Of a stretch of DNA of 64,000 bases, positions 46,556 to 57,870 are shown piece by piece. A program made the translations under genes and the position numbers. This DNA is from Yamagishiella unicocca. Taxonomy: Eukaryota > Chlorophyta > Chlorophyceae > Chlamydomonadales > Volvocaceae. The notes under the pieces were generated by a model. That model was not told the DNA's origin. It worked only from the letters and a program-made list of their open reading frames with translations, and did no database searches. The first letter of the stretch is position 1; the number at the start of each line of letters is the position of its first letter. Where the stretch lies: the NCBI GenBank assembly GCA_003116995.1, contig BDSL01000037.1:496001-560000 (forward strand), read 5' to 3'.

Positions 46556-47466
46556 GGGTGTATAAGAACCGTTTTACGCAATGGGACAGGATAGTTGGCG
46601 CATGGTCGTCGGACACCAATTTTGTGGGCGCATGCTGGAGCACTGGAACTGACTACCGGCAAACCTGTGGAGGCGGCCTGTCGGAGCTGTGTAAAAGGAA
46701 AGAAGTAGAAAAAGGATAAGCAAAAGCGCAGTGACGTGCATTGGGCGCGGCGAGGCGAGTGGCGGTGCAGCCCGGCGCCCCGCCCGGATACCGACCGTTG
46801 TTACCGTAGCGGCGTGAGATGCCAGCAACGAACGTTCTGGACGCTGGACCGTCCCGTGTTTTGAACCGCGCCGCCGTGCCGTTTGGGAAACCGCGGTAAC
46901 AGCAAGGGTCGCAAACGCACGCGCACAGCGGCAAAACAAAACGGACAAGACATACAAAGTTTAAATGCCTAACGCGGCCGGAGGACACACCTGGCCAGAG
47001 CGGAAGGCAGTTAGCGACGTCCGTCAGCGCGAAGCATGCGTGAGGAGTAATGGCGAGAAGTGTTAGGACAGACGGGAGACAGTTTAGCGGAGGTACAGGC
47101 AGGGGCCAAAACAACGAAGAGTCTGAGGCGGCGCGGTGAAAGAGAAGGAGTTGACAGTCGGTCCGCCGGATATGGCCGGCGGGGTACGGCGCGAGGTAGT
47201 ACGGCTGGACGCGCGGAGGACCCCCCCATGGCGGGACCGGGCGGGAGGCCGGGAGGCCGGGTGGAGATCCAGGTAGACGCTGCCACGGGTGCAAAGGCCT
47301 TGTTGTAACGGCGGTACCATTACAGAGCACAAACCGTGCCGCCCAGCAAGTGATGTAGCGGGCCAGCAGGTGACAGTGCAGCGGCAGGGCGCCGAAACCG
47401 CAAGCACCGGGATGACCGACGCGGAGGCGTGTAGGAAATAACCGTTAGACGTCGACCCACATCAGC
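46556..47466. other. Intergenic region with a dispersed repeat
   Basis: 46557-46700 resembles 62787-62930 and, in part, 59620-59712 (shared GACAGGATAGT...GGCGCATG and ACTACCGGCAAACCTGTGGA). The rest has only unsupported open frames. Confidence 0.5.
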
Positions 47467-48930
47467 CAGGCCATGGCCGCGGTCAATGACCGGTCAATGT
47501 GGCTGACGAGGTTGGGGGGAAGGCCAGAGTGCTCCATGTGCCAGTTTCGCCGGTGCAGGCCTTAGGGGGGGCAATGGTCGCCCGCCCAAAGGCATGTTAA
47601 AGGAGACGACGCGGAGGCACGTGAGAGTGGTAAGAGCCGGGGGACCGGCATCGGGGGCAGAGGCGGCAGCCGGAGCAGCGCCAGGTAGGGGCCGCCGGGG
47701 TTGCGGCCTGGACAAGGAGGAGCTCCACCTTGTTCAGATGCAGACCAGAGACTCAACGCAGGATAATGTTGCTATCGATTTTACGATAATGCACACAGTG
47801 GATTACAGTGAAGAAGTGAAGAACATGCGGCCTGGGCTTGGATTTTGTATGAATTGTAGCCCTTGTACGTCACTAAACGTCCCGGGGGCCTGTCACGTCA
47901 TGAACCACGTCTCGCTGCTGTTGAATGACGTATTGCCAATTATTCTTGCAGAGCAATTCGCTCCTGTTCTGAGTCCTTTGGCGTATTATGCCGTGTCTTG
48001 GCGCTACGACGTCTCAGTGAGTCGCCCTGCCCTGTTCTTGAAGCAGCAAGTTGCTCTCTTATCGCTCGCCAGGCTACGCCGAATATGACATGATTCGCAG
48101 ATGATAGGAAACTGGTGGGAGGAGCGCATCCGCAACAACAGCGCCCTTTCGTCTGTAGGCGGTAATGTCGGTAGCAACGATCTTGTATGGAAGTCAAGAG
48201 GTGCCCTTCAGGCTGGTCTCGGTAAGCCTGGGCCTTCAGAAGGTTATGCCCCTTCGGCCTGAGCAACACGCATCGCATACCCACTTATAAAACCAGGGAC
48301 ACCTTCACCTGCCAACAATTGCGGAGCGGCTCGGTCTGGAAAACATCCTGCTGGAAGGCGCTGTTTCCACGGTCGACCGCGAAGGCTTTACTTACGAGAC
48401 CTTTGAAACCGGCAGGCGTATCAACGTCACTGGCGACCCGCTGCCCGGTAGGCGTTTCATCCAAACACGTTTTGTCAAGGCGATGCCGATGGCAAAGGAA
48501 CATGTTGCCGAATTATCCCTCCCAGGAAGTTCAAGTAGTAATTGCTGGCGGGGCCCTGTACTGCTGTCGGATTGTAGGGATCCCACGGCAAAGTGGCCCG
48601 GTGCATCCTTGGCCCGTATCGCAACGCTTTCGTTCGCGTCTTCGTCTTTTTCCACCGATGCAGCATGCAAAATGCAGTCACCGTCAGGAACGGAAGCTAG
48701 GGTATAGGGACGTGTATGCTCTGGCCGGCAATAGGGCACTGCGTATTCGTGCTGGCGTCCCTTTTTCCCTGATGCGCGGAATCACGCTAGTCCAACTGCT
48801 CCTCGGTTGACCCCTTGCCGTACCTCCATGTCGAGTAACCGGTCCTTTTCTGTAACCCTCCATGTGCGCGTTCTGTTCTGTGTGGTCGCGTGCATACACG
48901 TACCTCGACCCGTCTCTTGCTCACGGGTAG
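47467..48930 (+). repeat. Segmental duplication copy 2 (5' region of the kinase gene)
   Basis: Direct-orientation partner of 24577-26470. It carries the promoter side and first two exons of the kinase gene. Confidence 0.8.
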
Positions 48931-51900
48931 AGTGGCCGGGGGGATAGCTTTCGCCTGCACTTCCCCACGCCCCTTTGCCCCCCTCCCTTGATGGACCCTC
49001 CTCCTCACAACCTGCATTGTATATGCTCCCTGGGTCATTCCATATCGTGCAGACGCGGCGGCTGGGCCTGGTCGGGGCAGCGTGGGAGCTGGCGGTGAGT
49101 CCCGGTAGTATTGCTTTTCAGGCTCTGGGGTTCCTCGTGCTCAGGGGTGTGGCTTGCCTGTCCATGTTGACGTCGGTGGGGGCCACCACGTTGTGACAGC
49201 GTTGATTGAGGTGCGGGCCACGCAGCAGGCCAGGGACATGCAGCACGGCGACCCTGGGGGAGGAGGAAGGGTGGCGGGGTGGGCGGGATGGTTGGGTGGC
49301 TGTGGTGTTTGAGTGGTGTGATGGCGGTTCCCATGCAATCCCGATGTGCGCGTTCTGTGCTGTGTGGTCGCGTGCATACACGTACCTCGACCAATCCCTT
49401 GCTCGCGGGTAGAATAGCTTGTGGTATATGTTAAGAGGCACATGGCGAAAGCATCCTCATTAGGTACCTTCGGCCGTATCCAGGACGATGTCCAGCACGA
49501 TGGCGATGAAAACAACGCCACTTTTACAACGCTGATATTTCGTTCCGGTTTTTGCGCCCATGTGTGCCCCACCCTGTGCGGTCCTATACGCACGCGTTGG
49601 AAGGCGAGATTGGGGCGCTGCAAGAACGGCTTTCCGAGCTCGAGCTGAAGTTCACCAAGGGCCAAGAGCTCGAGCTGCGAGAACAGCTCTCCGAGCTCGA
49701 GCTGAAGGTCACCAAGGGCCAGCAAGTAGTTTCCAAGCTCCAACTGCAGGTCGCGAAAGCCTCGCGCACCACCCACGGCCTCCGGGACATCGGCCGGGTG
49801 AGTGTTGCTGATCGGGCTCCCGGGTGTCTAGCTGCTGATTGGATTGCGACTGATGAGTCTCTCGCCTTGGCATGTGTAGGTTTTCCTGGCGGAGGCTGCG
49901 ACGATCGACGTGGCAAACTTTCATTGGCTTGTATCCATCACTGAGGACGATCCACGGGTTTCTCAAGCCGAGAAGGCGGTCCTGGCAAAGTTCCGGGCTG
50001 GCACTACTGAGCCGTCAAAAAAAGGAGGTGCGTACAGCTTACCCTAGCCTTCCGATAGACATTGGCGTTACCCGTTGTGGATGGGTGAGTTTGGCGTGCT
50101 ATTGAGTTGGCTTTCATCCAGATACCCAGTACGTCAGCCTAAGGACATAAACATACATGTATCCTTCCTGCACTTGCTGTGTGCTGTGCTGTGCAGCGAA
50201 GAGAGGAATTCATGACGTCGACACAGATGAGACCGTGCCCACGACGCTTGCGGATTTGTTCGGTTGCGAACCTAACTGCGAGGAGGTGGAGGAAATGCGG
50301 CCTGCTATGATGAAGCTGCTGCGTGCTGCAGCCGAGGCTGTCACATGTGATGCCTACCTGGTGGACACTCATAGCCGGCAGCTGCAGTTCACCAGCCCTC
50401 GCGTGAAGCCGGACTGCGTGACCTTGCCCAGCGAGTCGAGCATTGCAAGCTGGCCCCAGGTGGTGGTAGTCTGGGAGTTCAAGGTTGGCGTCGACATCAG
50501 ATCGCACACGGAGATGGTGGGTCAGCTGGTGCAGCGGTGCTCCGCTGTGCTGGAAGCGCAGCCATCACGGCGTCACGCCCTGGGCGTTGGCATCACAATG
50601 CAGACTATCGAGGTGCGGCCCGCTTCATGGGTCATTGGAATGTGCTTCTATCCGGCCCGCTGCTATCCTTTGCGCACCTGTGGTGGTATTGCCCCAGCCC
50701 GTAACTTGTGGGCATCTCCTGCGCCCGGACAGACACATATATGGCCGGCCATACGTGCATGTGTACGTGCTGGTATGACCCGTACGTGATTTTTGTGCCA
50801 GCACGTCGTGTTTCACCAAGCCTATCCATCGCTGTTGCACCGTGCAGGCATTCATGTTCACCATGGATCGACCGTTCGGCCAGGTGAAAATGACGTGCAC
50901 CGGCCCTTTGCCATTCAGCGTTTCCCCAGCCGGCAATGCTGGCTTCGGCCTGCTGGTCCGCGTGCTGGCCACCCCCATGATGGACCTGGGCTGCCTGCCG
51001 CCGGAGCTCCCCGGACTCGAGTCGATCGGAGGCTACCAGCTGGACAACTGGCAGCTGCTGCGTCAGGGCAGCGAGGACAGCAGCTTTATCTACGTCATTG
51101 ACCTGCATGGAGACAAGTCCGGACGTGGAGTGGTCAAGCTCAACCGTAAAAAGGCGGAGGTGAGGCCACAGTGACATCTTACTGTTGGTGGCAATTGCTA
51201 ATGACAGATGTCAGTGTCCTCCGCTGCGGGTGCCTTATGGGGTATGCTCCACCCTGCCAGGGAGACATCTTGGAGGCCTTGAGTGACGCGCCCAACACCA
51301 TCAGACTGCTTGGCAGGACCTTGTGCGACTTCCAGGGCCTCCGTTGGGAAGCCATCCTGCTGTGGCCGTTCGTGGAGCACCTCTCTGCAGCGCACGGGCT
51401 TGACGTGGTGGCCCAGGTAGGCCTGGTTCCAAACTAGGACGGGTTATTACGGAGTCGAAGTTGGTTTATTTGTGGCCACATACATGGCCGATCACACATC
51501 GTGTCGCAACCTGTGGCTAATGCAGCCACCTGTGGCTAGTGTGCCAAGTCGTGGCAGCATGGCGGTAGGGCATGGGTGCGATTGGGTTGCTTGGGTCGCC
51601 CGTAGATAGCGGTCCTCTCTGCAATCAGCCGCATGTTGCCAAATCCTGAAGCTGCGGCTGACTGGCTGGTCTGGCAGGTCGTGTACGATGTGGCTGGTGC
51701 CATCAAGGCGGCCGAGGCGCACGGCATCCTGCACCGTGACATCACCCCGGGTAACTTCGGTCAAATCAACGGGCGCGGTTGGCTCATCGACTTCTCTGCT
51801 GCCATAGTAAGTTTGGCTACCTTTGGAGGTACTCGCTGGGGGTGGCAGTCCGACAGGTATGGATGGCAAACGCGCTTTTACAGCGCGCTAGCAAGCTAGA

Positions 51901-52640
51901 CACCGCACTGCAGTCGTGTCAAATGTACTAGATGTGCGGGTCCTTGCTGGGCTCCGGGATTGCAGCCTGGCGAGGGCATTGGCGCGAACACGTGTGGGGC
52001 AGTCGTGGCCATGCCAGTGGCTGGGTTCCAGGTGGAGTGCGACGAGGTGCTTCACTTGGAGGTGCTTCGAGAATCAGCTGGTAAGGGCAACCGCGTATTG
52101 GGACAAGCCTGGACAGTTCACTGTTACCGAGTGCGCAGCTAGGAAGCCATCAAATATTACTCGCTGTGCTAGCGGCACACTGATCTGCTACCCGGATTGT
52201 TTGTTTTGCAGGTACGTGCAGACCGGCTGCCACCAGCTGGGCCTACGTGCGGAGTCGATCGGATGAACATTGTGGGGACACTCAGGTGGATGCCCTACTC
52301 GGCACTTGACGGGCGGCCGCACACGGTGAGCTCCCAGCTGGAGGGCCTCTTCATCAGCCTTGTGGACGTCTGCTGCGACGGCAAACTGGGCAGCGTCTAT
52401 GAGGAAACCGTCGACGGGTACATGGCCCTACAGCTTGGCCTCTACGCCGGTGCGCAAGGGATCTCCCGCAAGCTCAGTATTGCGCCCGAACTGGGGCCCC
52501 TGGTGTCCGAGCTGCACGACCTGTTCTGGCCGCGGCACCAGCAGCAGGGGATACCTCGCTCCTATAGCATGGACGTCACCGTTGAGCAGGTGCAGCAGGT
52601 GTGCAAGCACCACGGCGCACAGGACCTTGCAGGCGCTTGA
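48165..52640 (+). CDS. Modular protein: header, linker, coiled coil, PD-(D/E)XK-like domain, FunK1-like kinase (706 aa)
   Basis: Exons 48165-48221, 48297-48534, 49053-49094, 49604-49797, 49880-50027, 50197-50612, 50848-51159, 51261-51416, 51678-51806 and 52212-52640 join in frame (2121 nt). Residues 1-98 are the header shared with the 25367 gene; 99-112 an Ala/Gly/Pro linker; about 115-170 coiled coil (two LSELELK repeats). KPDCV then VVVVWEFKVG (Asp299, Glu320, Lys322) matches a PD-(D/E)XK core, followed by RRHALGVGITM and a DRPFG block. The kinase has GVVKLNR (Lys462), HGILHRDITPGNF (Asp542, Asn547), WLIDFSAA (Asp559, DFG position) and VGTLRWMP with a SSQLEGLFISLV helix. This order matches fungal FunK1 (Pkinase_fungal) proteins. 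The first-to-third exon joins are the least certain. Substrates and role are unknown. Confidence 0.68.
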
Positions 52641-53163
52641 TTGTCACCACCAAGGGTTTGCGTACTTGCCAGGCTGAGGCTAGCATCGCATGCAAACATA
52701 CACACACACGTCGCCTTCGCACGGCACAACACAGTGTCATCATGGACCTGGCCCTGACTAGGACGACGTCATGATGGCACTGTGTTGTGCGGAGCGGTGG
52801 GCGGTTACTCATGTGAGGGTGGGATGTGTCTTTAGCGGTAGGGTTTTCCAGAAACCATGCTGCAGGGTTTTATAAGCCATGGACGCGGAGAAAAGTCGAG
52901 TTCAGAGGGCAGTCGCAGCACCGGTATGATGGAACATGTGCCTCGGCTGTGGAGGTATGGTGGGGACTTCGGGCTTATGGCAGACAGTGTTTGCAGGATG
53001 ACGTAATGCCTAGTCACGCCCGACAATGCATTATTGCTTGGGAACGCTCCATAGCATAACGGTTCGGTAGACAATGCATGGGGTCCATGACCCATCATGG
53101 CGTGGCCGCTGTGCATGGTCGGATCCGGAAACGCAGGACACAAAAACTCCTTGGACAGGTTGC

Positions 53164-53168
53164 TGTAA
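53164..53168 (+). promoter_or_regulatory. Candidate TGTAA polyadenylation signal of the kinase gene
   Basis: TGTAA 524 nt after the stop at 52640. The next gene converges from the other strand. Confidence 0.45.
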
Positions 53169-53374
53169 ATGGCAATAGTTGATGCCGGCGGAGTTGCTGT
53201 GGGTAGCGGTGCACGGTGGACGTCAGCCCTGCGGGAGCGATGTAGCCGCCTAGGTGCGCGTCCTGGTGTAACCTTTCCGTGTTGGTCTCAGGGAGGATTC
53301 AGCACTCATAAACACCATCGTCAACGCCGCATTTTCTGCTCACACCTTCGCAGTTTAGAGATATATTCGCCATT

Positions 53375-53379
53375 TTACA
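53375..53379 (-). promoter_or_regulatory. Candidate TGTAA polyadenylation signal of the FKBP2 gene
   Basis: TTACA on the + strand, about 206 nt downstream of the FKBP2 stop in its own direction. Confidence 0.5.
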
Positions 53380-53584
53380 ACTGGGACCTAGCCGGGGCTG
53401 CTACTCAACACTCACAGCGCTGCACTCTGCACATGCCCATGCAAGCCTACGAGGCAGCCTCTGTACAGAGCATTTACGTCCAGCCATGACCGCTCTGGCT
53501 CTTAAGCAGTCGTCGCAACCCACGCCCACACCGTCAGCCAACGAACTAGCGACGTCCCTAGCGGAGGGCCGAGCCTTCCGACCC

Positions 53585-55715
53585 TCAGGTCACCTTGACC
53601 AGCTCCACATCGAAGATCAGGGTAGCGCCGCCTGGAGGAGATCGTACAACAGGCACGTGTGTGGTACGGCAAATGGGCCAGGGACGTCGTCAGGGAACAG
53701 CAGTCGCAGTGGAGGGCGAGCAAGGCAACCTGGGACCGCCAGGGAGTAGCAGGACAGAGGCCAGTGCGCAAATCGGCAGAACAGCGAATTCGGTAAGGGT
53801 GCCGCACCCCCTCAGGTGGCTGCCCTCCAGCGCCGCCTGACCCCACCCTACAGCTCCCCCGCCACCCTCACCAGCTGGACCCTGCGCCCACAGCACCGCT
53901 GCTGCAACCCCTCCATCCTCGCCCCGCCCGTCGACGAACGATCAACGGGGGGCTACGGCAGGAAGCCACCAACCGCAGCTGCCCTCTTGGGCTGTTGTCT
54001 TTTCCAGCAGCAGCATCTAAAGAAGCCAACCACACGCCACTTCACGTAGTCACCAATAGGGCTGAGGTACCATGACGCACCGCCCGGTTGTCACCAACCT
54101 AAACTTTGATATCTCCAGCAACAAGCTTTTGGAACCAGCAGCACAATCGCCCTGCTTGCTTTGGCACCGCCTCACCCGGAATCTTGGGTGGTGAGCCGCT
54201 GTCACCGTAGCCCAGGTGGCTGGGAATCTTGAGCTTGCGCTTCTCGCCAATGCTGCGCGAGGGATCCACAAGCGGCCCGGGAGGGAGAAAAATGGTTGGG
54301 AGGGAGGGAGCGCAAGGGAATTGTCACACATACTGGGTTAGTGAAGGGCTGCTTTGATGGCGAGCTTGAACGACGCGTATACATGCCCTGGCCCTACTTG
54401 TCAGTTCCCCGGCTTCTGGGAGTCAGGCATCACCCTTTTTTTCGTGCCGCACTTTAACCTGAAGTCAGGCGGCTGCAGCAGCAGCGCTCCGCGCTGCAAT
54501 GGTAGAGAACAAGCCAGACGTCATGCCGCAGGCTGCTGCGACCACTACTCACCACATTCCGAGCAGACCCTGGTCCCAGCCCTTGATCACCTGCGGGAGG
54601 ACAGCGCAGATTCGGAGGGGAGGGGGCAGGGTGGGAGGGAGGGTCGCAGAAACTCCATCTGGCCTGCGACTGGGCAATGGTGCTCTAGAAAAGGAAGAGG
54701 TGAACGGCAAGATAGCGACAACAGCGATGGCAGGAGCACTCGGGAATGAGGCCGCGAGCCCCACAACCGATTTGTGCAATCCAAAAACCAATGCCTTCCC
54801 TCATTTTGTTGGCGGACCAATGCGGTCCCTTCCAAGCCGTGAAGCCCAACTGCCCGCTCAGCTCCGGAACCACCGGTCACTCACGCGGCCCTCTCCCAGA
54901 GTGAACACGAAGGGTGTGCCGCGATCCAAGGAGCTGTCGAACTTGGTGCCGTCAGTCAGCATGCCCTGGGGTGTGGTCAGGGTGGGTCAACTGGAAGTGC
55001 TGGTATAGGGTCGAGCCGGATTTGTGTATAGGGTCGAGCCGGATGTGTGGTATAGGGTCGAGCCGGATGTGTGGTATAGGGTCGAGCTGGATGCGTGGTA
55101 TGGGGGTCGAGCAGGATGCGTGGGGTTGGGATGGGGTGGGGGCTCGAATAGGGGTACGATGGGAAAAAGGCGAGACGGGAATGCACGAGGACGTACGAGG
55201 GCTGCCGCGCCTAGAAGCCTGCAGCAGTGCCTGGAGCGCTGACGTATCCTAAATGACCGAGACCGGTGCATGCAAGGCACGGTTTCCCGCCTCACACGTT
55301 TCGCGGCTTGCAACCGAAATCCTACATGACAGGTGCGTATAATTAAGCTTGCCCCTCAATTTGAGCGCATAAATAAGATCGTCAATGTACCGACCACTAT
55401 TTGGGCCCCAGAAACGGTGTTTCGCGGTCACGTTTGAGCAAAAAGCCTCGCGACCTACCGTGTAGTGTACATGAACGGAATCACCGTTGCGGGTTGTCCG
55501 ATCGCACGTCTCTGGCTTGTACTGCGAGCAGCCAAAGAGCACTTGCTTTGTTCAGATCATGTCGTTCGAGGGTCGGCCGACACACCATATAAACCCTTGC
55601 TACGCACCTTCACACCAATCTGAAGCTGCTTCACGTTCTTTGACTTGGCAGCAGCGTAGGCGACGGATAAAGCGCAGAGGATGACCAGCGCCAGGAGAGG
55701 CGCTTTGCGAACCAT
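53585..55715 (-). CDS. FKBP2: FKBP2-type (FKBP13-like) ER peptidyl-prolyl isomerase, 6 exons, 137 aa
   Basis: Minus-strand exons 55715-55608, 55521-55459, 54965-54885, 54590-54553, 54252-54176 and 53631-53585 join in frame (414 nt). The N-terminus ([20 protein letters not shown]) is a cleavable signal peptide. The FKBP domain follows: [72 protein letters not shown] and [15 protein letters not shown]. The FK506-pocket residues seen in FKBP12 (Tyr, Phe-Asp, Val-Ile, Trp, Tyr) are all present, so it should be an active prolyl isomerase in the ER lumen. There is no C-terminal KDEL/HDEL. Length is typical for FKBP2 (about 140 aa). Confidence 0.94.
55008..55125 (+). repeat. Tandem repeat in FKBP2 intron 2
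   Basis: About five degenerate copies of a unit of 24-25 bp containing TATAGGGTCGAGCCGGATG. Confidence 0.9.
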
Positions 55716-57870
55716 TTCCCGATATCTGCAGCAGTTGCGGTCAAGATGATACAATGGTGACGTGATTGCATTAATCCTTTCCAGGCGCCGGTGTACAGGT
55801 TAGAAAGTTGCGGCATTGCCGCTTGTCGGGCTGTACGACCATACGACCATAACTACAAAAATATTTATTAGGTTATTCAGCTTATCCTCGCAACTTGCAG
55901 TATTCCTATGCCATTTTCGTGTGGCTCAAGTATTTAGCTAGTTTATGAGCCTCCTGAGTAATTCACCGTCTGGGCCGCACGGCCTCACAGTCTGGACCGC
56001 ACACGTCCAACCTTGTATGATGTGGGTTTGATGTTTAACGGGTGCCAATTGACGATGACACAACTGCAGTTGTGGCCTGGTTTAGAACTTCCGCACAGAC
56101 AGGACTTGATCGTTTTAGGGGACGTCATACGGGCAATCTTCGTTAAATACCCGATGCATGAGGCTTCCAGGGTGCCAGCTCGGTTTCTTGTCCTGCTACA
56201 ACGTCGTCTCCAGTGCGTTGTCGGCGAGGCGAATGCTATCGGCTTTCCGCTCCTCAGGTGCTCTAGGCGCCTTGTGGCTGCATGTGGCTGCTGAACGACT
56301 TGCGACTGCATTACCAACAACGGTATATTCCTTCACTCCTGACATAGGAGTACCTGGCCAAACTTACGAATCTCGAGGTGACAGAATGTATGCATCATAG
56401 ATCGATCGACCCGCGGGTCCAAATTATTGCAAACGGTTGGCTGTGGCGAGCTGCTTAGGCATCTTAGGCTAGCTCCGTACTGTAGTAGTCGGCGCTTCGG
56501 CGTTGGCTTCGATTAGACATCAGCTGCATCTGTTGAGGAAATGCCCTGGTCTCGAACACTTGCTGCGCAGTGCGCAGTCAAGCGAGACAACGACCCTCGA
56601 CGACATCCAGTGGCATCCAGCTCTCCCAGGCTCTCCATAACCCTTGCGAACCTGTTCAACTTCAAAATCAAAGTCAGAAATCTGAAGCTCGGTCAGGTCT
56701 ACGTATCCGGCCGAAATCTGGGGTTGGTGATGAGCAGCTCGCTGTTATCTTGTCCTCAAGTTGGGACTGGTTGGGAAGCGCATCCGACCGCCTGCACTGC
56801 CATGATTGCGGGCTGCATGTCCTTCACTTATTTGCGTGAATTCTGCGGATTTAACAATTCCTCTAGCGTCTTGGGCACTTGCTGGGTGAGATTTTCGTGG
56901 CCGGTCATGGTCTGGGTTGCACGCTGCTGATCGCAGGCTTCCAACATCACCGTAATGTCGAGCTCGACCGTTGGCACGGCTTCCTACATCGGCCTGCCTT
57001 TCCAACTGAGGATGCTACCCCCAGTTATATGATGAAGCTGTAGGATGTTCCCCCCCAAGTGGTTTGTAACATGGCCCAGAACGTAAGAGATTCGGTCACA
57101 CATAACCTCACCAAACTTCCAAGGCATTACCGGTTGTCAACGGCGAATCATTGTGGCACGTTCTGCGACCATTAACGAATGACATGCGTAGGGATAACAC
57201 GCTTACGAGCTGTTTGATACCGCTGTCGCACAGCAAGGAGCGGTTGAGAAATCCTCCGGCCAGTGAACGTTGTGAACCCTATCCTATGTTGCCTGATTTA
57301 CTTGGTGGGTTCTTGCGACGCTATATTGTGTCAAATGTCCGCAGGCGCAAATTGGAAATACGATAACCAGCAAGCAGCAACCCACCACGTGTAAGGGTAC
57401 GGTGCTCGTACGCACCGCTGCAGTGCTTTTTTACATTTTGGACGTGTAGCGGTTCAGACCGCAACATTGGACGGCACCTTCGTGGCAGAAACTGGCAAGA
57501 TGCAAGTGATTGTTACATACGAATTCATGAAAAATGTGCCACCCAGTAGTAAACATGTAAAATAAATACAGAAGCTAAATAAACGACGGACCTATTAACT
57601 ACGTTAGCCGACCCGAGCATATGGCCCTAAGCTGCCCAAACGTTGAACTTCCACTTGTTGGTGGCGACATTAGCTAACATGCATAAGTTAAATCATATTT
57701 CTCAGCAGGTGTGGACTCAGTAGTCGCCCGTTATTGCTTTGCAAAGGTGTTCGTTTCAGTTCCGCCGGAGCATGCAGTTCTTACTCTATTGCGTAATATC
57801 TTCCAGCAAGCCTTGGCTTCCTGGTGTAAATATATGTCGGATAGTACTTTTTCATCCCGATGACGTAGGT
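55716..57870. other. Divergent promoter region and intergenic space, no supported gene
   Basis: It lies between FKBP2 (minus) and the cyclase (plus), so it should hold both promoters. Open frames at 56013-56294 (plus), 55985-56320 (minus, with a Cys/His-rich CLCGSSKPGHNCSC stretch) and 56541-56930 (plus) have no spliced partners I can support. A TGTAA at 57556-57560 leaves room for an unrecognised + strand transcript. Confidence 0.4.

Noticed and set aside
49442..49580. ATG-initiated frame just before the coiled-coil exon of the kinase gene
   Set aside because: No donor/acceptor pair links it to the coiled-coil frame without a stop. The header/linker route from 48165 is in phase throughout.
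52032..52081. Possible extra kinase exon
   Set aside because: Good splice sites, but it enters in phase 0 and leaves in phase 1, breaking the frame of the last exon. 51806 to 52212 joins cleanly.
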